From NCBI RefSeq assembly GCF_021531315.1, contig NZ_JAFBIQ010000023.1, positions 1 through 33,648 of the forward strand: a DNA stretch of 33,648 nt, in the 5' to 3' direction. Positions 1 to 6,200 of the stretch are shown here, one piece after another. The stretch is from Oscillibacter valericigenes (GTDB taxonomy: Bacteria > Bacillota > Clostridia > Oscillospirales > Oscillospiraceae). The notes below the pieces were generated by a model that saw only the letters and a program-made list of their open reading frames with translations, was not told the origin of the DNA and searched no databases. Within the stretch, counting starts at the first letter, position 1. Every line of letters starts with the position of its first letter. A program made the translations under genes and the position numbers.

Positions 1-32
1 GGGATTTGTCTACCGCGTAGCCGCGTAAAAAA

Positions 33-64
33 GAGGGGGCGGTGTTTACGGACACCACCCCCTC
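33..64. terminator. Strong hairpin terminator at left edge
   Basis: A 13-nt arm (33-45) pairs with 52-64 around a short loop, with one mismatch. On the minus strand it is followed at once by six T; on the plus strand by a looser T-rich stretch ending in TTTTTT at 75-80. It may act in both directions. A plus-strand reading frame ending in TAA at 26-28 could be the last codons of a gene lying outside the window, but eight codons are too few to call. Confidence 0.7.
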
Positions 65-504
65 AACGCATTTATTTTTTCAAAACCCTGTTTTCGGCGC
101 TCAAAACAAGGCTTTTCAGAAAAATAAATGCCGCCTTAACTTAACAGACCTCTAAAACCGCCACAACAGCGAATGTCATGCGAAAATTTTAACAAGTCTT
201 GCAAAAACAGCAGAAATCAGCCAGTTTTTTCAATCAACAGGCAGAGAAATGTTCTTGGTGAAATCTCAACTTGTCCGCGTCATGTTGTAAAAATGACGGT
301 ATCAAAATTTTTGCGGTGGGTATTTTTTCGAGAAATTTTCCGAGAAAAACCGTTAAGTTAAGGAAAGCAAAAAATATCAACCAGTCTGCGAAACGCTTAA
401 AAAATTGAACTCAAATTACCAAAAAGGGAAATACGAGCGAAAATCATAACAAGCTCTGCGCCTGTATCAAAAATCTGTAAGGAAAATCGTTCTGCGAAAT
501 ATGG
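65..504. other. AT-rich stretch with no recognisable gene
   Basis: This stretch is visibly richer in A and T than the genes around it. The only open frame of note (173-361, 62 codons) has no ribosome binding site and no recognisable protein features. The stretch contains the inverted-repeat-bounded segment 134-363. I see no RNA gene in it. It could be a decayed mobile element or an untranslated regulatory region. Confidence 0.5.
134..363. repeat. 230-bp segment with 12-bp terminal inverted repeats
   Basis: The left arm CCTTAACTTAAC (134-145) is the exact reverse complement of the right arm at 352-363. No target-site duplication is visible outside the arms and no transposase is present. A third copy of ten of these bases (CTTAACTTAA) lies at 2008-2017. 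A small non-autonomous element is possible; so are paired binding sites. Confidence 0.35.
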
Positions 505-666
505 AAAAAGCGGGCAAACGCCCGCTTTTGGTCTTGCATTTTGTCGATGGTAGATGTAAAATAGCTTTGGAGACATAAATAGCGGCAGAGCATAGCGAGG
601 GCCAACTCGCTATGCTCCGATGAAGAGTGTCCTAACCACTCAACACCACGGTTTATTCCGCACCGT
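505..666 (-). ncRNA. Candidate small structured RNA (unknown family)
   Basis: Read on the minus strand, a promoter (673-701) is followed by a compact series of hairpins. These are ACGGT/ACCGT (662-666 with 648-652), GAGTG/CACTC (637-641 with 625-629), a perfect 12-bp stem (606-617 with 588-599), and a terminator (520-529 with 506-515) ending in T5. The transcript would be about 160 nt and would start right at the first hairpin. A continuous frame (444-701) crosses it, but that frame begins inside the -35 box, its body is broken up by the hairpins, and it has no usable ribosome binding site, so I prefer RNA to protein. The D-arm-like stretch near 620-645 is not part of a tRNA: there is no T-loop and no acceptor stem. 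I do not recognise a known RNA family. Confidence 0.55.
506..529 (-). terminator. Terminator of candidate small RNA
   Basis: Ten-base arms (506-515 and 520-529) enclose a four-base loop. The minus-strand reading ends GCCCGCTTTTT, a standard intrinsic terminator. On the plus strand the T run is only four. Confidence 0.7.
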
Positions 667-672
667 ACCTCC

Positions 673-701
673 ATTATAACGACAGACTGCGCGTTTTTCA
701 A
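673..701 (-). promoter_or_regulatory. Sigma-A promoter for candidate small RNA
   Basis: The minus strand reads TTGAAA (701-696), 17 bases, TATAAT (678-673). The predicted start is near 666. An 8-bp inverted repeat (ACAGACTG 682-689, CAGTCTGT 705-712) overlaps the spacer and the -35 box and could be a repressor site. Confidence 0.7.
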
Positions 702-757
702 GAACAGTCTGTTAAAAATGGGGGCATTGTGTTTCGCTTGGATTGAATTTCAGTCAG

Positions 758-791
758 GCGGTGTTGAGTTATACGCTCAGCACCGCTTTTT
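758..791 (+). terminator. Intrinsic terminator upstream of the LysM gene
   Basis: Eleven-base arms (758-768 and 776-786, one G-T pair) are followed by TTTTT (787-791). No clear sigma-A promoter is visible between here and the LysM gene start at 972. This hairpin is therefore either the end of a short upstream transcript or an attenuator in the LysM leader. Confidence 0.65.
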
Positions 792-794
792 ATG

Positions 795-941
795 TTTCCG
801 GCGACGCCCACGGGTGGGGGGAACTCCCTGCCCGCTGGGTAGTCCGTCGGAAATACATGGGCTGACTTTCGTGTTTTGTGTGTTGCGCCGCAGGGGAAGT
901 GCGCCAAAGAGAGGAGACGCAGAGAGGGAGAGCGGCGCGAC
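795..941 (+). promoter_or_regulatory. Folded 5' leader of the LysM gene
   Basis: Two long hairpins are visible. The first runs from 795 to 853: outer TTTCCG with CGGAAA, then GCCCA with TGGGT, then a GC-rich inner stem around the loop at 820-825. The second pairs 882-891 with 932-941 (ten pairs, one G-T), ending 30 bases before the ATG. I could not match this to a known riboswitch class. Confidence 0.4.
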
Positions 942-971
942 AAACATAAAATTCGAAAGGAAGTTCAAAAT

Positions 972-1934
972 ATGAAAAAGTTTACAAGTCTGATTTTAGC
1001 ACTGGCCCTTTGCATGGGGTTGGCTACCACCGCGTTCGCCGCGGAGAGCAAAACCTTTTACAGTGATTTTGGCTATGATGATACTGTTACCATCGATGCC
1101 GTCGGCAAGTATACCAATGACATCTCCACCTACTACGAAATTCCCGTTGGCGCAGTGATTACTGCCCATTTTGGCGCAAATGCCACGCTGCGTGTGGCCG
1201 AGGGTGCCTATATTGATGACATTAATCAGACCATTGTTCACTGGTCCTATGACCCCGCCACAAAGGCAATGGTCCGCACCGACGATGAGAATTTTTATGG
1301 TCACAACAACTGCGCCACTCTGCCCGCAGGCGATTATTCCTTCACCGTGACGCAGGAAATGGCGGATAGCTTTGCGATTTTCAAGACAAGAGAGATAAGC
1401 GAGGACTATCATCCTTCTGTCAGCTTGATGGCCGGCCGTCACAATGATTATGGCACGGCGGTCAGTGTTTCGATTTTGTTTGAGGGCTCTGCCACGGCTG
1501 AAACTCCCACTGCGCCTACTACCCCCGCTGCGCCTGAGACTCCCGCTGCGCCCGAGACTCCCGCTGCTCCTGCTACCGCTGGTGCTTATACCGTGAAAAA
1601 GGGCGACACCTACGGCACGATCGCGCTGAACAATTACGGCACCTATGGCGTGTGGAGCGAGCTTTACAAAGCCAACAAGGGTGCAAAGCTGACGGAGGGC
1701 GCAACGCTTGTTCTGCCCGAAACGCTGGGTAAGGTTGCCCGCATCAATGCTCCTGTCGCAGCCAGCGGCGAAACCCTCTATACGGTCAAGGCTGGCGATA
1801 CGCTGGGCACTATTGCCAAGGCGACCTATGGCGATGTGGTGAAGTACAAGGCCATTTTCGAGCGCAACGCCGACCGTCTTGTGAACGCCAATACCATCTA
1901 CGAGGGACAGGTCATTGTCCTGCCCGCGAAGTAA
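972..1934 (+). CDS. Secreted protein with two C-terminal LysM domains
   Basis: The product is 320 residues long. Residues 1-23 form a signal peptide (MKK start, hydrophobic core, ending AFA before AES), so it should be exported. The N-terminal region (about 24-175) matches no family I recognise. A Pro/Ala/Thr linker with repeated PAAPET units (about 178-203) leads to LysM repeats at about 205-251 and 269-319, each starting YTVK.GDT.GTIA. LysM domains bind N-acetylglucosamine in peptidoglycan, so the protein probably sits on the cell wall. No catalytic domain is visible. I chose the ATG at 972 because of the signal peptide and the GGAAG ribosome site at 959-963; an upstream in-frame start at 876 would add a charged, unlikely leader. 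The gene stands alone, with a folded leader upstream and a strong terminator downstream. Confidence 0.9.
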   Translation: MKKFTSLILALALCMGLATTAFAAESKTFYSDFGYDDTVTIDAVGKYTNDISTYYEIPVGAVITAHFGANATLRVAEGAYIDDINQTIVHWSYDPATKAMVRTDDENFYGHNNCATLPAGDYSFTVTQEMADSFAIFKTREISEDYHPSVSLMAGRHNDYGTAVSVSILFEGSATAETPTAPTTPAAPETPAAPETPAAPATAGAYTVKKGDTYGTIALNNYGTYGVWSELYKANKGAKLTEGATLVLPETLGKVARINAPVAASGETLYTVKAGDTLGTIAKATYGDVVKYKAIFERNADRLVNANTIYEGQVIVLPAK

Positions 1935-1951
1935 GCGCGATTTTCCAAAGC

Positions 1952-1991
1952 AAAAAATACCCACCTCGACTTTTCGAGGTGGGTATTTTTT
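1952..1991 (+). terminator. Perfect 18-bp terminator after the LysM gene
   Basis: Arms 1952-1969 and 1974-1991 pair perfectly around CTTT, with A6 and T6 at the ends, so it could work in both directions. Its right arm plus two bases (1978-1993, GGTGGGTATTTTTTCG) also occurs at 315-330 without the left arm. Confidence 0.9.
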
Positions 1992-2035
1992 CGTGTGCGC
2001 GGATTTGCTTAACTTAATGACATTGGGCGTGCGCC

Positions 2036-2064
2036 TTGCCTTTTTTCCTGCCCTGTGGTATAGT
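2036..2064 (+). promoter_or_regulatory. Promoter of the rRNA methyltransferase gene
   Basis: TTGCCT (2036-2041), 17 bases, TATAGT (2059-2064). The predicted start near 2071 leaves a short leader before the ATG at 2097. Confidence 0.65.
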
Positions 2065-2096
2065 TTTTCAAGAATTTGAAGAAGGCAGGTCGCGCC

Positions 2097-3326
2097 ATGA
2101 AAGCAGAAAGAGCCTATCCCCGCTTCACCATTACCGCCAAGGGAAGCCGCTGGGTCGAGGGCGGGCACCCGTGGATCTACGCGCAGGAGATCGTTTCCGC
2201 GCCCGAGGGAGTCGAGAACGGCGCGCTTGTGGACGCGGTGAGCGAAAAGGGCAAGTACCTCGGCAGCGGCTTTCTCTCGCGCGAGAGCAAAATACGCATC
2301 CGATTGCTCTCACGCAACGCGAACGACCGCTTTGACGCCGACTTTTGGCGCCGCCGACTCCGCTATGCGTGGGATTACCGCAAAACGGTGATGGGCGCGG
2401 ATACCTCCTGCTGCCGCGTCATCTTTGGTGAGGCGGACGGCTTTCCGGGGCTGACCGTGGACCGCTTTGAAAAGCTCCTCGTTACACAGACGCTCTCCGT
2501 GGGTATGGAGCGCATCAAGGATATGCTCTTCCCGCTGCTCGTCGAGGTGCTCGCGGAGGACGGTGTTGTGATCGACGGCATCTTTGAGCGCAACGATGTG
2601 GCGATCCGCTCGCTTGAGGGGCTGGAGCAGAATAAGGGCTGGTTCCCGCTCAAGAGCAGGGAGGTGCCCGCGAGCGCCGTGACGGAAATCTGCGAGAACG
2701 GCGTCTATTACCGCGTTGATGTCGAAAACGGGCAGAAGACCGGCTTTTTCCTCGACCAGAAGTATAACCGCCTTGCGGTCGCGCGCATTGCCCGCGGCCG
2801 ACGCGTGCTGGACTGCTTCACCCACACCGGCTCCTTCGCGCTCAATGCGGCCATGGGCGGCGCGGAGCATGTCACGGCTGTTGACATCTCGCAGAGCGCC
2901 ATCGACATGGCGCGCGCGAACGCCGTGCGCAATGGCCTTGCGGAGCGCATGGACTTTGTGACCGCGGACGTCTTTGACCTGCTCACCGAGCTCGGGCGCA
3001 AGGGCGGCAAGCCCTATGACTTTATCATCCTTGATCCGCCGGCCTTCACCAAGTCGCGCAGGACCGTGAAGAGCGCTGAGCGCGGCTACAAGGACATCAA
3101 TCTGCGCGCGCTGCGCCTGCTGCCGCGCGGCGGCTACTTTGCTACCGCCTCGTGCAGCCACTTTATGCCGAGTGAGCTGTTTGAAAAGATGCTGCGTGCC
3201 GCCGCGCTCGACGCGGGCGTGGAGCTGCGCCAGATTGAGGCGCGGGCGCAGTCGCCCGATCACCCGATCCTTTGGAACGTGCCTGAGACGGACTATCTCA
3301 AATTCTACCTCTTTCAGGTGGTGTAA
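2097..3326 (+). CDS. rlmI: RlmI-type class I rRNA (cytosine-C5) methyltransferase
   Basis: This 409-residue protein has the layout of RlmI/YwbD-type enzymes. A PUA-like RNA-binding domain lies at about residues 5-80 (with GGHPWIY) and a SAM-binding Rossmann domain in the C-terminal half. SAM motif I is VLDCFTHTGSFAL at about 238, and the substrate-pocket motif is DPPAF at 313-317, followed by TASCSHF, whose Cys is a candidate catalytic residue. E. coli RlmI makes m5C1962 in 23S rRNA; the exact target here is inferred. The ATG at 2097 is preferred to the TTG at 2076 because family members begin just before the PUA domain, although the ribosome site (AAGGCAGG) is modest. The gene is monocistronic, with a promoter at 2036 and a terminator at 3480. 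Confidence 0.88.
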   Translation: MKAERAYPRFTITAKGSRWVEGGHPWIYAQEIVSAPEGVENGALVDAVSEKGKYLGSGFLSRESKIRIRLLSRNANDRFDADFWRRRLRYAWDYRKTVMGADTSCCRVIFGEADGFPGLTVDRFEKLLVTQTLSVGMERIKDMLFPLLVEVLAEDGVVIDGIFERNDVAIRSLEGLEQNKGWFPLKSREVPASAVTEICENGVYYRVDVENGQKTGFFLDQKYNRLAVARIARGRRVLDCFTHTGSFALNAAMGGAEHVTAVDISQSAIDMARANAVRNGLAERMDFVTADVFDLLTELGRKGGKPYDFIILDPPAFTKSRRTVKSAERGYKDINLRALRLLPRGGYFATASCSHFMPSELFEKMLRAAALDAGVELRQIEARAQSPDHPILWNVPETDYLKFYLFQVV

Positions 3327-3479
3327 AGGGAGAAAGCGGATACCGCAGCTGATCCGAAAAGATGATAAGTCCGTCTAATTGATCTGTATTTTCGATAAAA
3401 AACTTGAATACTGCGGCGGAAAAGCACAAAGGGAAACAGAAATTTCGGTAAAATCGGACAATCTCCAAAAAAACGAAAG

Positions 3480-3505
3480 AAAACGGCTGCTGCGCGGCCG
3501 TTTTT
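3480..3505 (+). terminator. Terminator after rlmI
   Basis: AAAACGGC (3480-3487) pairs with GCCGTTTT (3497-3504) and is followed by T. It lies about 150 bases past the stop codon. I see no gene in the gap 3327-3479. Confidence 0.7.
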
Positions 3506-3539
3506 CTGTTTTTGCATGCAAAACTTGCAAAAATCGTCA

Positions 3540-3568
3540 TTGACAGATGGGAAAATGACGGTTATTCT
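3540..3568 (+). promoter_or_regulatory. Promoter of the glycine riboswitch-agcS transcript
   Basis: TTGACA (3540-3545), 17 bases, TATTCT (3563-3568). The start would fall near 3575, about 30 bases before the aptamer. Confidence 0.75.
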
Positions 3569-3603
3569 GTCATTGTTCGAAGAAACCCTTTGAATCCGTA
3601 CGG

Positions 3604-3704
3604 AGACTGGGGGTGGAGATGGCTCTGGAAAATCTCAGCAATGAGTGCCGAAGGTGTAAGGCCCCGTGCGGGCGGAATCTCTCAGGCAAAGAGGACAGAG
3701 CAGG
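3604..3704 (+). promoter_or_regulatory. Glycine riboswitch (single aptamer)
   Basis: The conserved glycine-aptamer core is present in order: GGAGAT (3615-3620), GTGCCGAAGGTGTAAG (3645-3660), and GGAATCTCTCAGGCAAAGAG (3673-3692) followed by GACAGAG (3694-3700). Only one aptamer is seen; a search on both sides finds no second core. The next gene is an AgcS amino acid/sodium symporter, a common target of this riboswitch. The base of the aptamer (GCAGG) can also pair into the first terminator, so ligand binding would be expected to prevent termination. Confidence 0.92.
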
Positions 3705-3728
3705 AAACCGCTTTGCGGTTTTTTCTGC
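3700..3728 (+). terminator. Riboswitch terminator 1
   Basis: AAACCGC (3705-3711) pairs with GCGGTTT (3715-3721), followed by TTT. GCAG/CTGC (3700-3703, 3725-3728) can extend the stem into the aptamer's last strand, the arrangement expected of an expression platform. Confidence 0.75.
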
Positions 3729-3757
3729 GCTGTTTTTCATGCTGAGGCTGTGATGCG

Positions 3758-3788
3758 GGGCTGTCGATCTTTCGACGGCCCTGTTTTT
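3758..3788 (+). terminator. Riboswitch terminator 2
   Basis: Ten-base arms (3758-3767, 3772-3781, one G-T pair) with loop TCTT are followed by TGTTTTT. It is a second complete terminator between the aptamer and agcS, about 40 bases after the first. Confidence 0.75.
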
Positions 3789-3853
3789 GTTTTGCCTGTA
3801 AAAACGAGCGGAGGAAAAAGACGGGGCACCATATTTTTAGGAGGGTTTTTCCC

Positions 3854-5257
3854 ATGTCTGATGTGCTTCTTCCCATTGTGCAGAAGATCAACGGCTATCT
3901 GTCCGACTATGTGCTGGTCGCGCTGCTGCTCGCCGTTGGTCTGTGGTACTCCATCAAGACCCGCTTCGTGCAGGTCCGCCACTTCAAGGAGGGCTGGAAC
4001 AGCGTGTTCGGCAACCTCAGTCTCCGCGGCGGCCGACAGGAGAGCGGCATGAGCTCCTTCCAGGCGCTCGCCACCGCTATCGCCGCGCAGGTCGGCACCG
4101 GCAACATCGTCGGCGCGTCCGGTGCGATCCTCACCGGCGGCCCCGGCGCGATCTTCTGGATGTGGGTCATCGCTTTCCTCGGCATGGCGACCATCTACGC
4201 TGAGGCGACTCTCGCGCAGGAGACCCGCACCGTGGACAAGGACGGCAACGTCCTCGGCGGCCCCGTCTATTATATCACCACCGCTTTCAAGGGCGGCTTC
4301 GGCAAGTTCCTCGCCGGCTTCTTCGCCATCGCCATCATCCTCGCCCTCGGTTTCTTCGGCTGCATGGTGCAGTCCAACTCCATCGGCGAGACCTTCTCCA
4401 ACGCCTTCGGTGTGCCGGCCTGGATCATCGGCGTGGCGCTTGTCGCCATCTGCGGCTTCATCTTCCTCGGCGGCGTGCAGCGCCTCGCCTCCGTGACGGA
4501 GAAGGTCGTGCCCATCATGGCGGCGATCTTCCTGCTCGGCGGCCTCGTCGTTCTCATCGCCCGCATCAAGTATATCCCTGAGACCTTCGGCATGATCTTC
4601 CGCTATGCCTTTGCCCCGCAGGCCATCATCGGCGGCGGCTTCGGCGCGGCGCTGAAGATCGCGCTCGCGCAGGGCGCCAAGCGCGGCCTTTTCTCCAATG
4701 AGGCCGGTATGGGCTCTACGCCCCACGCCCACGCGCTTGCCAATGTGAAGAATCCCCATCAGCAGGGCGTTGTTGCCATGATCGGTGTGTTCGTCGACAC
4801 CTTCGTCGTTCTCACCCTCAACGCGCTCGTCATCATCTCCACCCTCTACACCGAGGGCGGCCCGCTCCATGACTGCGGCGCGGCGGCAGCCAGCACGGTG
4901 CTCAAGAAGACCAACCTCGCCCAGACCGCCTTCGGCGTTGTTTTCGGCGAGACCGCGGGCGCGATGTTCGTCGCCGTGTGCCTGTTCTTCTTCGCCTTCT
5001 CCACCATCCTCGGCTGGAACCTCTTCGGCAAGATCAACATGGCCTATCTCTTCGGCCAGAAGTCCACGATCGTCTACACCGCCATCGCGCTGGTGTTCAT
5101 CTTCTTCGGTACGCTGACCTCCAGCGACCTCGTGTGGGAGCTGAGCGATATGTTCAACCAGCTCATGGTCCTGCCCAACGTCGTCGCGCTCTTCGCACTG
5201 ACCGGTATGGTCGTCAAGCACGCCAAGGGCACGCCTGAGGCGGACCGCTGGGAGTAA
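3854..5257 (+). CDS. agcS: AgcS-family alanine/glycine:cation symporter
   Basis: The protein is a 467-residue polytopic membrane protein that should import alanine or glycine with sodium. Family marks include GMSSFQALATAIAAQVGTGN in the first third and the signature SNEAGMGSTPHAHA at about residues 282-295. The hydrophobic segments and length fit the family (450-540 residues). The ribosome site AGGAGGG (3839-3845) fixes the ATG at 3854. The glycine riboswitch upstream argues that glycine is the sensed, and perhaps the main, substrate, linking uptake to intracellular glycine. A bidirectional terminator follows, shared with the convergent SGNH gene. Confidence 0.95.
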   Translation: MSDVLLPIVQKINGYLSDYVLVALLLAVGLWYSIKTRFVQVRHFKEGWNSVFGNLSLRGGRQESGMSSFQALATAIAAQVGTGNIVGASGAILTGGPGAIFWMWVIAFLGMATIYAEATLAQETRTVDKDGNVLGGPVYYITTAFKGGFGKFLAGFFAIAIILALGFFGCMVQSNSIGETFSNAFGVPAWIIGVALVAICGFIFLGGVQRLASVTEKVVPIMAAIFLLGGLVVLIARIKYIPETFGMIFRYAFAPQAIIGGGFGAALKIALAQGAKRGLFSNEAGMGSTPHAHALANVKNPHQQGVVAMIGVFVDTFVVLTLNALVIISTLYTEGGPLHDCGAAAASTVLKKTNLAQTAFGVVFGETAGAMFVAVCLFFFAFSTILGWNLFGKINMAYLFGQKSTIVYTAIALVFIFFGTLTSSDLVWELSDMFNQLMVLPNVVALFALTGMVVKHAKGTPEADRWE

Positions 5258-5276
5258 CTTCGACCAAACAGAAGCA

Positions 5277-5316
5277 AAAAGGAAGCCCTCTGCCGCAAGG
5301 CAGAGGGCTTCCTTTT
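5277..5316. terminator. Bidirectional terminator between agcS and the SGNH gene
   Basis: GGAAGCCCTCTGCC (5281-5294) and its complement (5299-5312) enclose GCAA. Flanking A4 and T4 extend the stem and give T runs on both strands. It lies between two convergent genes. Confidence 0.92.
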
Positions 5317-5321
5317 CCTGC

Positions 5322-6176
5322 TTATTTTACCACGCCGAATTGGAAGAGATAGTCGCGCCACCGGGGATAGTACGGCGCGCGGACATGGACGCCGTCGCCG
5401 GAGTAGTCGGTGCGCAGCGCGCCGCTCTCGTCGTCAAAGACGGGGTTGAGGTCGAGGTAGAAGACCGTCCTGTTGTCGGCGAGCCGGGCGAGCGCGGCGT
5501 TGCGCTCGTTGATGGTCGTGTTCTTGAAGTAGGACTCCTCCGATTTCTTCTGCGTGGTGTGGAAGATGGACTGGAGGAAAATGATGGCGTCGGGCTGCTT
5601 TTCGCGCACAAGGTCGAGCAGCGTCCTGTACTGTGCGGCCCAGCCCTCGGCGGTGCCGCCGCCGATCTCGTTGATGCCGAGGAGAATATAGATCTTGCCG
5701 AACTGCCGCGATTCCAGCGCCTCGGCGAGCGTGACCTTTTTGCCGTTCAGCTCGACAAAGCTCTTTTCCGCGGCGTCCGCCACCGTGAGGCCGTTTTTGG
5801 TGAAGTAGGCCGCGTTGCGCAGCCCCGCGTAGTCGTGGAAGCCGCCGGTGTGCGAGTCGCCGAGGAAGAGTGCATCGTCGAAGTAGCTCGCGTCCACCGT
5901 GGTGAAGGTGCTGACCGGCTCCTCGGGCTCAGGCTCGGGCTCGGGTTCCGACACCTCGGGCGGCAGCGGCTCGGGCTCGGGCTCCGGCTCGGCCGGAACG
6001 GTCCACGGGAAGACGCCGCTTTGCGCGGCATCAAAAAAGGCGGTGATGGCGGGGGTATCCTTGTCCAGCGCGTCGAGATATTCCCGATAGACGCCGGTGG
6101 GATCGAGCGCGGTGAAGGAATTGAGCGCCGCGGCGCTCACCGCGCACAGCCACAGCAGGGGAGAGAGATGGGACAT
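5322..6176 (-). CDS. SGNH/GDSL-family hydrolase or acyltransferase partner of MBOAT
   Basis: This 284-residue protein has an N-terminal hydrophobic segment (residues 3-19) that should anchor or export it, then a Glu-Pro repeat linker (about 62-87), then an SGNH domain. The catalytic blocks are GDSHT with Ser108, GINE with Asn169, and DGVH with Asp261 and His264, so the Ser-Asp-His set looks complete. It starts 24 bases after the MBOAT stop, with an AGGAG site. Pairs of a membrane MBOAT and an extracellular SGNH protein (AlgI/AlgJ, PatA/PatB, DltB/DltD types) transfer acyl groups onto cell-surface polymers. The substrate here is unknown. The acidic Pro-rich linker suggests the domain is held away from the membrane. 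Confidence 0.85.
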   Translation of the reverse strand: MSHLSPLLWLCAVSAAALNSFTALDPTGVYREYLDALDKDTPAITAFFDAAQSGVFPWTVPAEPEPEPEPLPPEVSEPEPEPEPEEPVSTFTTVDASYFDDALFLGDSHTGGFHDYAGLRNAAYFTKNGLTVADAAEKSFVELNGKKVTLAEALESRQFGKIYILLGINEIGGGTAEGWAAQYRTLLDLVREKQPDAIIFLQSIFHTTQKKSEESYFKNTTINERNAALARLADNRTVFYLDLNPVFDDESGALRTDYSGDGVHVRAPYYPRWRDYLFQFGVVK

Positions 6177-6200
6177 TGCTTAGAGCTCCTTTCAGACGAC

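Noticed and set aside
620-660. tRNA-like D-arm sequence on the minus strand
   Set aside because: No T-loop consensus, acceptor stem or proper anticodon arm follows.
444-701. 85-codon minus-strand frame as a protein gene
   Set aside because: Its TTG start is the -35 box of a good promoter, and the body is made of hairpins and a terminator; an RNA gene explains it better.
1525-1572. CRISPR-like or mobile tandem repeat
   Set aside because: The repeated bases encode the Pro-Ala-Glu-Thr linker of the LysM protein; there are no spacers.
3570-3615. Second glycine aptamer upstream of the first
   Set aside because: The conserved core (GCCGAAGG, CTCTCAGGCAAA) occurs only once in the region.
3512-3745. 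77-codon frame over the riboswitch
   Set aside because: It runs through the promoter, aptamer and first terminator of the glycine riboswitch and has no protein features.
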